A program made the translations under genes and the position numbers. Shown here piece after piece: positions 21,400 to 32,100 of a DNA stretch of 64,000 nucleotides (its first letter is position 1; each line of letters begins with the position of its first letter). The DNA comes from Nectonema munidae (Eukaryota > Nematomorpha > Nectonematoida > Nectonematidae): contig JAUIRK010000682.1 in assembly GCA_030549495.1 (NCBI GenBank), positions 1-64,000 on the forward strand, given 5' to 3'. The notes beneath the pieces were generated by a model. It ran no database searches. It was not told the origin of the DNA and saw only the letters and a list, made by a program, of their open reading frames with translations.

Positions 21400-22440
21400 C
21401 CTCTAATATGCGCGTAGCCAAAATCCTTTTGCAGTGCAACTTGATCTTTTCTCATCCTATGATCTTGTTTTCTAATTCATATTTCAAATATGTCGCTGAG
21501 CACGCACGCACGCCTTTTTATTTAACTTGTATTCCAAGGGTGTACGTTTGATGTTTTTAAATCCACTAGGATTTTGAGACTTTCCAATTGCAAACATAGG
21601 AAGCTTCCTTTCATATTGGCATCAAAACAGGTAATTCTATGTTTAGGCTGTTTTTCGTCACAATATATTATAATTTCTAAAATTGTGATCAGATGATATA
21701 CACGAGTGAATTTCTTTTGATTTTTGCTATTGGTACCGTAAAAATGATCTATTTACAACTCACAGGTTCGATAAAATAAAGCGTACCAAAGATGGAAATT
21801 GTACCGCGAACTTCGATATTTTAGTACGTGATTATAATCGTATTTTTTACAAACAAGCTACCGTTTCGTACTGTATGCCACCACTGCTGTGCATCGCAAT
21901 ATTTAGTATAAGAATTAACACGCAGAGAGATTGAGTTCACACACAGAAAAAGGAGAACGAAAAACTGCAGGCATCTTGGTTCTACGAATGTAGAACTATT
22001 TAGAAATGCCTTTTTTGTCAACGAACTGTTAGAAGGTCTCAGCAGCCTTTCTTTGCAAATATATGAATGTATGCGTGTGTATGAAATTGCTCAACCATAA
22101 AATTCATCATAGTGAAACGAATTACGAGTAGGCTGTAGTGAAAGATGACAAGCATTGTTCAGTACCGTTCATTGATAAAAAAGAAGCTAGAGCTCTATCT
22201 GAGTCAACATGATACCACTACGTTTATGTCAATCTGTAACAAGCCTAACTCATATCTGATTACTTTTCCTTGACATTTAAATAAAGTGTGCCCATCTCGC
22301 GGCCATATTCATTTCATGATATCACCGTCGTCAAGTAAGATTTAAATCATTTTAATAATTAACTAGTACCATTTAAAACTAGTCTATTTGCTAAATAGTA
22401 GTGATATATAGGAATTGTGTTTAGTTTATAAAACTTGTTT
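21400..22440. other. Upstream region of the mannosidase gene, no gene seen
   Basis: No recognisable coding region. GC content rises slightly between 21470 and 22350. The interval should hold the promoter and 5' untranslated part of the downstream gene, but no TATA or initiator could be singled out. Confidence 0.45.
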
Positions 22441-22453
22441 GTACAGTTGCGTC

Positions 22454-25400
22454 ATGCTCAATCTTCGCTTAAGATGCCTAAAAATCATTTTTTTGCTCGT
22501 TTTTCTGATTCTCCTCTACAAACTGCCCATCTTCACATTTTTCACATCACTTTTTCCTATGCTCTGGAAAAAGAAGGTCAACAGTAAGCTTTCCAAGAAC
22601 CACATCTCAATGGATCGAGTGTACTCTGAGTTGGGATTTGAGGATACCTTTGGAGGCGTGTGGACACAAGGATTTAATATTTCATATTTTAGTCAAGAAT
22701 GGAATGCTTCAAATATCTTGAACATTTTTGTCGTTCCACACTCACACACAGATCCGGGATGGCTTAAAACATTTACACAGTACTACGAACAAGACACCCA
22801 GCCTATATTTGATAACATGCTTAAGTACTTGCGGCGATATCGTGATATGACTTTTATTTATAATGAAGTCTCTTTTTTCCACTTGTGGTATGAACGTTTA
22901 TCTCCTCCAGCAAAACGCGAAGTTCAAGCCTTATTTCAAGGTGGCCGTTTAGAATTCGTGACAGGCGGTTGGGTAATGAATGATGAAGCAAACACCCACT
23001 ATTATTCTATGATTGACCAAACGGTCCTCGGACATCGTTGGATTTATCACAATCTGAATGGCACTAGACCAAAATACGCATGGTTCATAGATCCTTTCGG
23101 ACATTCTCCAACGAACGCTTTCATCATCAAGAAAATGAACATCAAAGCACTGCTGATTCAAAGAGTTCACTACGCCGTTAAAAAATTTTTGGCAGCTACA
23201 AAAAATTTAGAATTTTTTTGGCGACAACACTGGGACAAAGATGGTGAAAATGATATATTTTGTCATGTGATGCCCTTTTACTCTTACGATGAGCCGCATT
23301 CGTGTGGCCCAGATCCTAAAGTTTGCTGTACTTTTGATTTTTATCGTAATATGATTTCTTTCTGTCCTTGGGGAGAAAATCCTGCATCAATCAAAGAGTA
23401 TAATGTGAGGGAAAGATCCCTAACACTCTTAGACCAATATAGAAAAAAAAGCAAGTTGTATCAAACGAACAATCTGCTGGTTCCCCTGGGAGATGATTTC
23501 AGATATAAATCGAGCAAAGAGTGGCAAGTTGTGCATAAAAATTATGCAATTTTAATGAATTATCTGAATGACAAAAATAACAAACTTCATGTAAATGTAA
23601 GATTTGCCACGCTCACTCAGTACTTTGATGCCATATTGGAAAGTGAAGACAATTCAATCAAGTTTTCATCTTTAACAGGGGATTTCTTTACCTACGCTGA
23701 TCGCAAAGACAATTACTGGAGTGGCTATTACACTTCCCGTCCCTATCACAAAAGACTCAGTCGAATACTCATGCAAAAATTGAGATGCTCAGAAATAGCT
23801 TATTCTTTCGCATTTTTATTCGGAGAGGGCATTCGGCCAATACACGACCTCTTCCATTCCTTGATTACGCAGGCTCGAAAGTCACTTGCACTCTTCCAAC
23901 ACCACGATGGCATCACTGGTACTGCCAAAACACACGTCGTCCATGACTACGATCTTTACTTGTTTAATGCAATCGAAATTACACGCTACATCACAGCCTT
24001 TTCTTTATCCTCTCTTTTTCATAAAAGTCTTCCCCAATTTCAACGTCTGCATAAGGAATTTTTGCATGGTTTCCAAGCGTATGAAAATAAAGAAAATAAT
24101 GCACTGAGGCTTGATTTCCTTAAATCCTTTTCAACGGGGTTTAACATTCAAGGTGTGCTGGAAGACGGTACAATTGTTATTCAATTCGATAATGGAAAAG
24201 TGAATCAAGAATATTCTTTTAACATTTTCAATCCACTAAACACTCGCAGTAACAAAATAATCAAACTCAGATGTAATAGAATAAACTTGATTATTAAGGA
24301 AATCGATACTCAAATCGAATTAGACTACCAAATCAACCCCCTTTTTCAAAAAGATACCTTAAATATATCATTGAATAATTATGAAATTTTATTCATTGGT
24401 AATTTGGATGCATTCAACTTCAATACTTATACCGTGAAATTGAGCAAAAAGGCTTTGGATGTAAAAAATAAATCTTCATTCATTGAAATCGTGAATCAAC
24501 CTGGGGAAAAATGTCCCCCAAATTTTGCACATTCATGTAATACCAAAAATGAAGGAAATGAAGATGAGCAAGCTTTTTTCCTTGGTAATGATAAATTGAT
24601 CCTATCATTTAATGCAAGAACAGGCTTCCTTGAAAGTACCGTGTTGAAGAAGGGTAACCATGAAATTTTATCAGGCATAAAATTTGGCGTTTACGAAAGT
24701 CAGGAAGTTGAGAACAGTGGAGCATATTTGTTCATGCCTAAAGGCGAAAAGAAGATTTTGAATAGCGCATACCCTGAAGCGTATGTAAAACTCATTGGTA
24801 AAATTAGGAGTGAAGTCATTGTCAGAACCAGATTCCTCTTGCATAAGATTTGCATTGACAAGGGTGAATTATCTGCCATTACAGTTTCTAATGTTATTGA
24901 CATTGGGTATCCTGTGTTCAATGATAAGGAAATTGCAATGGTTATAAAGACACCCATTCAAAATCGCTTCTTCTTCACAGACTTGAATGGCTTCCAAATC
25001 ACAAGAAGGGAGACTTTTTTGGAAAAGTTGCCAATTCAAGCAAATTTTTATCCAATGCCAACAGTAGCTTTTATAGAAGATAAAGACATGAGAATGAGTG
25101 TTATGTCTGAACAGCCCTTGGGCGTATCTAGTCTTTTTCCTGGGGAATTAGAGATTATCCTTGATCGACGTTTACTCAATGATGATCAGAGGGGCTTGAA
25201 TCAAGGTGTGTTGGATAATATAGCCACCCAAGAAAATTTTTTACTTGTCTTTGAAGAAAGGGCACAGCTGAAGGACAGCATTGAGAGTGAGGATGCAAAA
25301 TTGACACTTGAATCGCACCTACTTTTATCAACGCTTATTTACAAAGATTACGCCCTCATCCATCACCAGGATAAAGCGGATTTGTCGTTCAACAAAATCT

Positions 25401-25708
25401 TCTTCTACCTTCCGTGTAATATGCATCTTCTACACATGCATGTCACGTGGAAGAATCGGAGCATTGGACTAATCATTCACAACTTAGTGAATATCTCTCG
25501 GTACAATACAGACGAAGGGGAGTCTTCGTGTCCATATCCAACCTTCTTTTCAAATACCATTGACTTCCACTCCGTGTTCAAGCATTCTCACGAACACTTC
25601 TTTGTACAAAAAACCTCATTTTCTTTTCTAGACATATCTGAAAGAAATATTCGCTATGATAGCATACGTGAATTTGACATGCAAGCCTATCTAATCAAAA
25701 TTTTTTGA
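22454..25708 (+). CDS. MAN2A: Golgi alpha-mannosidase II (glycoside hydrolase family 38)
   Basis: The enzyme removes two mannoses from GlcNAcMan5GlcNAc2 on N-glycans in the medial Golgi, opening the path to complex glycans. The protein is 1084 residues counted from the ATG at 22454, near Drosophila (1108) and human MAN2A1 (1144). A short cytosolic tail and one membrane segment (about 10-35) give a type II topology. The GH38 domain carries VVPHSHTDPGWLKTF with zinc ligands H98 and D100, FIDPFGHSPT with the nucleophile and zinc ligand D213, and FQHHDGITGT with zinc ligand H484. MPFYSYD, HSCGPDPKVCC and GDFFTYADR are typical of mannosidase II and separate it from the lysosomal enzyme. The C-terminal beta domains include FFTDLNGFQI and DRRLLNDDQRGLNQG. 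No intron interrupts it. The open frame extends 13 codons upstream, but without an ATG. Confidence 0.95.
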   Translation: MLNLRLRCLKIIFLLVFLILLYKLPIFTFFTSLFPMLWKKKVNSKLSKNHISMDRVYSELGFEDTFGGVWTQGFNISYFSQEWNASNILNIFVVPHSHTDPGWLKTFTQYYEQDTQPIFDNMLKYLRRYRDMTFIYNEVSFFHLWYERLSPPAKREVQALFQGGRLEFVTGGWVMNDEANTHYYSMIDQTVLGHRWIYHNLNGTRPKYAWFIDPFGHSPTNAFIIKKMNIKALLIQRVHYAVKKFLAATKNLEFFWRQHWDKDGENDIFCHVMPFYSYDEPHSCGPDPKVCCTFDFYRNMISFCPWGENPASIKEYNVRERSLTLLDQYRKKSKLYQTNNLLVPLGDDFRYKSSKEWQVVHKNYAILMNYLNDKNNKLHVNVRFATLTQYFDAILESEDNSIKFSSLTGDFFTYADRKDNYWSGYYTSRPYHKRLSRILMQKLRCSEIAYSFAFLFGEGIRPIHDLFHSLITQARKSLALFQHHDGITGTAKTHVVHDYDLYLFNAIEITRYITAFSLSSLFHKSLPQFQRLHKEFLHGFQAYENKENNALRLDFLKSFSTGFNIQGVLEDGTIVIQFDNGKVNQEYSFNIFNPLNTRSNKIIKLRCNRINLIIKEIDTQIELDYQINPLFQKDTLNISLNNYEILFIGNLDAFNFNTYTVKLSKKALDVKNKSSFIEIVNQPGEKCPPNFAHSCNTKNEGNEDEQAFFLGNDKLILSFNARTGFLESTVLKKGNHEILSGIKFGVYESQEVENSGAYLFMPKGEKKILNSAYPEAYVKLIGKIRSEVIVRTRFLLHKICIDKGELSAITVSNVIDIGYPVFNDKEIAMVIKTPIQNRFFFTDLNGFQITRRETFLEKLPIQANFYPMPTVAFIEDKDMRMSVMSEQPLGVSSLFPGELEIILDRRLLNDDQRGLNQGVLDNIATQENFLLVFEERAQLKDSIESEDAKLTLESHLLLSTLIYKDYALIHHQDKADLSFNKIFFYLPCNMHLLHMHVTWKNRSIGLIIHNLVNISRYNTDEGESSCPYPTFFSNTIDFHSVFKHSHEHFFVQKTSFSFLDISERNIRYDSIREFDMQAYLIKIF

Positions 25709-25715
25709 CAAAAAC

Positions 25716-25731
25716 TTTATTTTTGAATATA
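25716..25731. promoter_or_regulatory. Facing polyadenylation signals between two convergent genes
   Basis: On the minus strand AATAAA (plus TTTATT, 25716-25721) lies 30 bases past the stop of the BPNT2-like gene. On the plus strand aatata (25726-25731) is a weak variant signal 18 bases past the mannosidase stop. If used, the minus-strand transcript ends inside the mannosidase coding region, so the two mRNAs overlap in antisense. Confidence 0.5.
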
Positions 25732-25750
25732 AAATATACTGCAACAAAGA

Positions 25751-26175
25751 TTATAATGCAATTGTTAATACAATCATATAAGATTTTATGTTATTGATTA
25801 TATCAGTGAACGAGTCCTTTTGATTGATCGTTGCAAAAAAACCACTTCGAATCTGTGAAATTGCAGCCAATGTATCTTGTTTTGTTGCTGCGTAGGAAAG
25901 CGGCGAAGAATCCAACGTAGCGAATTGACCACCAACTTCATTTATCAAGAGATTTGCAGCACAAATATCCCACTTTTTTATAGGAGTCACGTGCAAGTAC
26001 AAGTCTGCTTTGCCTCTGATCAACTGCATTGCTTTATACCCAGAGCCTCCAGCTTCAACCACACTATAGTTCTCATAAGCTGCATCTCCTTTCATTGCGT
26101 CTTTCAACATTTCTCCCAACTTTCCTTGATGACTTCGCGAAATTATTATCTTTTTATTGTTCGCTTCCTTTGATT
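25751..26175 (-). CDS. BPNT2: BPNT2-like exon 4: C-terminal half with WDICAAN
   Basis: It begins after ttatatag with two bases that complete the codon from exon 3. It encodes IIISRSHQGKL (human IVVSRSHSGMV), VEAGGSGYKAM, KADLYLHVTPIKKWDICAAN and a diverged tail. The stop codon is at 25751-25753. Confidence 0.9.
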
Positions 26176-29100
26176 CTATATAAAAATTTTGTTTTTTACA
26201 AACAACATAATTAAAAAATTATATTCCAATCATTAATCAGCTAGCCCTTGCAGTTCCTTATATACTTTTGTTAATCTTCACAGCTTAAAGCTTAAATTTC
26301 AAGCTTTAAATCTTTTTATTGTTGTGCAATTTTTTTGTCTAAAATAGCGCACAATTTTTATTCAATTACATTTTTCGCAAAAAGAAAGAAAAGATTAAAC
26401 TATAACTCATTATAATATTTAAGCTGGAGAAATTCTAAAATGTGTCAGTTTTATTGAAGCGTTAATATTTTATAAAATTATCACACGCAAATTATTCTAT
26501 GTAATTTATAATGTCAACATCAATACAAGAACTTATGAAAACGCTACTATTAACAAAGAAATGAAAAAATTTAAATTCTTTCAAAAGGTTCAATAGACAA
26601 AATAAAAAATGTCATGAGCTTTTTGTTTAGATATAGTGATTTACTCTCTTATATTTTATCCAAAGTATAATCGTTTATTTTTAATTATTTTTCTTGCTTA
26701 GAACGTTATAGAGTAAAATGTGTTTGTTATAAAATGAGAAAATAATAGAACAAACTGTTTATTCCTTTTCCTTTCAAAAAAAACTTCATCCATCAATTTT
26801 AATTTATATCTCTCGACTTAGATGCCTGAGAAATATCTTCAACAATCTCTAATAAGACTACAACCAATTTATGTTTTACATTTTCAAGCTGTGTCAAAAT
26901 TTACGCTATGGGTGAATTGAACTCCAGATTTCGCATGGCCTTAACTTATTTAATTTTTCAGTATTGCTAAAAAATGTATAAAATCAATGATATTTTATTG
27001 CGTTTGCGTATATACATTATGCTGAAATCGAAAAAGTTTCAAACTACACACATAATCTTTTTTTGTCTTCTAAATAATAGAGAAAATTTTTGAACGTCTT
27101 GGTAAAAATATATTTTAAGATCAAAGTGAGCTTGTAAAATGTGAGTCTTATTAGAAAGTGGAGATGTATATTGCTTCCCTAGATCAGCGTTTTTCAAAGC
27201 GTGAGTTTTGTCACGTGAAAAATAAAAGGGAAAAAAAGACGCTGAATAAATGGACCTAGTGAACAGCGTTTTTTCTTATTACACTTTAGTATTATGGGTA
27301 GCGATGCAAACCGTGGTTCTTGCTATGGGTCGCAGTAAAAAAGTTTAAAAAACGCTGCTCGAAGACTATATGCTAATTCACAAGTTCTAATTTAGTATAA
27401 ATATAAAACTGTAAAACCTGTCTTAGCGGTCACATGTTTATACCAACAGATATATAGCAGCCAGATTCAGTATAACCGCAAAAGAGTAGAATCCAAATAG
27501 AACAGGCGCTTGTCCAAAACGGTCATTTTCATAAGGTCCCATGTTTAACCGTTATAAACGGATTTTTCTGAACAATGAAAACATGATGACCAAAAAACAA
27601 CTCTTTCCATTTTCATAGAAAACAAAACACGAAAAATTCATAATTTTAAACAAAAATAAATTTTAATATTACTCAAATATATTCATCAAATTCACCCTTA
27701 AAAATTCCCAGAATAAACGGCGGAGGCGGAAACATCCTATGTGCAACGACGACAAGTTTAAAAGTAAGCAGCTGGAATTTGCATGGGTAGCAACAATAAA
27801 TATGAATTTTTCAATATTATTAAAATGATTGCGTTTATGAAAAGAAAAAATTTGCTTGAGTAATTGAAGGATAGAATAGTGGGCGTACCTGGCAGATTCA
27901 ATAAATTTGGTGATACAGCCACGTCTTCAACAGCCCAAAAAGTTGAACCAGAAACGCTAACATTTTCTTCGTGAAAGGCTTCTTGAATCACACCAATCAA
28001 CGGCCTGCCTCTGTACGCTACACAAATCATTGTTGTGACGAATTGGTGAAGACCTTCTGTGAACTCTTGAGTCGCATCTAGGGGATCCACCCATATCGTT
28101 ATTTCTGATGCATTCAGCCTAAAACATTTTGCAATTCGTTTAAATAGGCACAGAAAGTACATGCATTTCTTTTTCTTTTTACTTAACGACATTGATTTTT
28201 CATTAAGGGTGACATTCTCATTTAAATTCTTTAGAAATGCAAATATCATCATATACACAATTTTTCATTTGTAAATAAATTTTACTCACCTCAAAAAAAC
28301 AGAAATTCCCTAAAACACAAATTACGAATGGCCAGTCGTGTATCAATAATAAAATTTTATGACTTTTTACCTCTTAGCCAAAAATATTTCAATTAATTTG
28401 CTACATATTTTAGAAGGGAATTTGAATTGGGTAGAATAATTTTCAAGAATTAGTTAGTTAGATCAATCAACATTTTTGAATATGAAGCTTGGAAGAAGTT
28501 TATAACTTACTCACAATCACCATTAAATACTCTTTTATAATACTCTCCTTCTCGGATCTTTATTCATTTTATGTTCAATTTCGAACTAAATTAGCCTAAG
28601 ATTTTTGCGAAGAATTATGTTTTTCACACTTCGAAACACGCAGAGTTGGTCATTTAACGAATATTGAATATACTATGTGTAAATGTTTCTTATTCCTAAA
28701 TTTAAAATAGAACATTCAATCAATATTCAGTGGGGTCCATCGACAAAAAATAAAAATTTCGCGGTTCATAGTGATATTTTGTGGTCCATGGAGGAATTCA
28801 ACTGAAAATACAAACTCTCTGTAACGTACACTGTTGAAATAAAAAGAAAATATCGAATAATTCTTCATGGGTTTTAATCATGCTTTTTAGTCAGCGGCAC
28901 AAACGGGCAAAGGTGCATTCCATATAAAGAAGAATCTTTTTGAAGACATATTTGCTATTCTGCAGTTTTGCTTGGATTAGAGATAAGTGTGTCATATCTA
29001 AATTTTTGTTCTTTTAGAGCAGCGCTTTTCAAAAAAAATTTTACTGCGACCCATAGCAAGAACGACAGTTTACATCGCGACCCATAATACTTAGGTGTAA

Positions 29101-32100
29101 TAAGACAAACTCTGTTCCGATATACGTTCATTTATTCAGCATCTTTTTTGTCACGACCCATTTTATTTTTCATGCGACCCACTGAAGGGTCGGGCCCACA
29201 GTTTGAAAAACGCTGCTTTAGAGTAAGGTAGCTTTTAACCCATTAAATGATTAATGACCCTTTTAAAGATTTAAACCATTTAAATGATAGAGTAAAAACA
29301 AATGCTATACAAAAAATATTTTTCGGTGAATTTTTTAGCAAACAATTCAAGTTATTATGAAAGATTTGAATTAAATAGAGTGGATGATGATATAGCGGTT
29401 GATAAGTAGAATAAAAGAAATGAAGTCGTTGTCTTGAACTGTAGCTCTTATTCTAATCATATTGAAAATATTTTTTCAGACTATAAAACTTACATAGATA
29501 TTGGCAAATCCTTCAATCTAATCAAGTGATTCTGAAGCGCGGCCTTCAGTCTCTTGTTTTGAGGACCACATAGCAAAATATCATATTAAAACGGTCAAAA
29601 TTTCGCAAATTTATTGATTTATTTTATGAATAACATGATTTTTTATGATATACAGTTTAAGTAAGTAGAATACTTAATACTTCAAAGTTAATTAAAAAAC
29701 GCTTTTTATAAAATTCGATTTCATGCTTTTGGTGCGGCGCTGATCAATTGAGGAAAAATGCAACGATTGTTTATATACAAGTTCAATCAGATGAGTTCAA
29801 TAAAAGGGACTAATGATTTTAAACTTATTACCCGCCATTCAAAATCTTCTTCCGTATATTCACTGCGAAAGACACAAAAAAAGTTCAGAAAACCTTCAAT
29901 TTAGGACAATATGTAATAGCATTAATTGTGACACAGGAAAACTCTCATAGCGGAACTTTATTCTTCAAGATAAGATGTGGTTCGTTTCGTTCCTAGCTAT
30001 ATATCAAACTCTATAATGTTGTAATAATGTGAATAATATTCTTAAAAAAATACAAACTAAGTTGAATGAGTATAATTTGATCAGTTTCTATATCGCCAAC
30101 CTATATAACACTATCCCATCAATTAAACTATTATTCGTGCTGTTGAAAAAAAATAATATTTTCTAACTTGGATGTTAATCTTATTCATCGTACTTTAAAT
30201 ATAATACTGCAAAATAAAGTTACCTTTTATAACGGTAGGTTCACCTATGGGGTAAGAAATCTTCCCTTTAACTTCAAAGAGGGATCCTTCATTTACAATA
30301 AAATTGACCTACGGATGATTGTATAAAATCTTGCTCTACAAAAATAGTGATGTTATTTCCTTTCTCGAATATTTTAACTCTCTCAATCAAAAAAATTAGT
30401 TATGTTTTTTAGATATCCTCTTCAAAATTGTTCAAAATAATAGCGTTGAAACTTCTATATTTCATATTAAAAAAAGAAGCAAGCAATCTAATTTAATAAT
30501 AAATCCTGATCTACATAGAACTCATTCAATATTTGATAGTTCTTATTGAAGAACTATCTTATTTGAAGTTTTTCAATATTAATATTACTGTGGGTATACA
30601 GAAAATTAAAACTGCCTTAATATTTATAATATATTAATTTAGTGCAAGTTATTCCACTTTCTTCATTATGTCTAAATTAAAAAATTTTGTAAATAATTTT
30701 CTTCTTCTTCAATGAGTTTTATCAATAAAACAATTAATCATTTTAAAGATGAATAAATATACTAATTAAGATCCCTTGATGACATTAATAAACATAAAAA
30801 CAAAAAGTTATGCTCAAAATACTATAAATTAACGAATAAACAAACCGAATGATAAAAAAGAATATAAAAAATAGTATATTGAAATCAGGCTACTAGGACA
30901 AAACAATCTTGGAATAATAAGACCTAAACATCAATACCCTCAACTAAACTACATGAATGCAATGAAAGATGAATAACAAAAAAAAGTTGATGTTATAAAT
31001 TTGATGGTAACATATGTAAGGTGAAACTTGTAGACCAAAAATTTTCAGTTTTAGAAAACTTATAAAAAATATAATATTAAATACGCTAAGACGTATACAC
31101 TATTAAGTTTCATTTTCAAAAATTCCGTTAAGAGAACCATTTTTTCCTAAAAAGAAAAAGATTTGATAATATACGCTTGTTTTAAAATTTTGTAAAAATG
31201 ATAAAGAAAGAATATACTCCTGAAATGAACACCAAATTTCTAAACATAGAAGTATATTGATATTTTTTATACCTTTTACCTATTCTATTGCATATTTATT
31301 TTTATATATTCTTATCCTTCGTAACACATCCTGAATTAAAATAAGACTTTTGTAAGAATGTTCCTCTTGTGATGATAAAACGATTATTTTATAGATAATG
31401 CTTTATATACTATACAGAGTGTATAATATTTTTATGCGCAAATATGTCGCCATTCTTTGCGTAATTCGTCTAATAATCATCATTTTATTACTTGTTTTTG
31501 CATCCGATATGTGATGGCCGTTATTCTTTTTACATATTCATTTGAATTACAAAGTGATGAAATAATGCGCGCAAAGTGCAAAGTTGGAAACTGAAATATT
31601 TGGATAACAAGTGACATTGCTACGAAGTACTAATCACTATGCGACAAAGCAAGACTTCATGTTATTACTCTTCAATCCTCTTACACAGATGAATCAGGAT
31701 TTAGTGGTGTTTCACACGTGTTATCAAAAGTTCGCAATAGACTAGACACGCTAAAAAGAGAAGGGGTGGATGAGAAAAAAAAGGCTGAAAACGAAAGCAT
31801 TATAATAATAAAACCGTTTTTACTTATATCTATTTTATGTTAACTATAAAATCAATCGATATGTATAATTTCTAGACATGCCTATTATAAAACAGTCTAA
31901 TATCAAACAAACTTTTTTTAATCATTATAGTAACACTTTAATTCTGCTAAAAAATTTAGTTTTCATTTTTTCAAAGATCTTGTGAAAAATTATTTTTATC
32001 CTTGAAGAAGCCCTTGTGATTTTAGTAACGTGTAGTTTTAACACTATAATATCTCCTATAATAAGTGAAAATTTAAGGCTTAAAAATATAAGCAAGGTTT

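Noticed and set aside
22415-22453. Upstream extension of the mannosidase reading frame by 13 codons
   Set aside because: It begins at TTG, not ATG; the first ATG at 22454 gives a short cytosolic tail before the membrane anchor, as in the family.
24496-24957. Minus-strand frames inside the mannosidase gene
   Set aside because: Shadows of the conserved GH38 reading frame.
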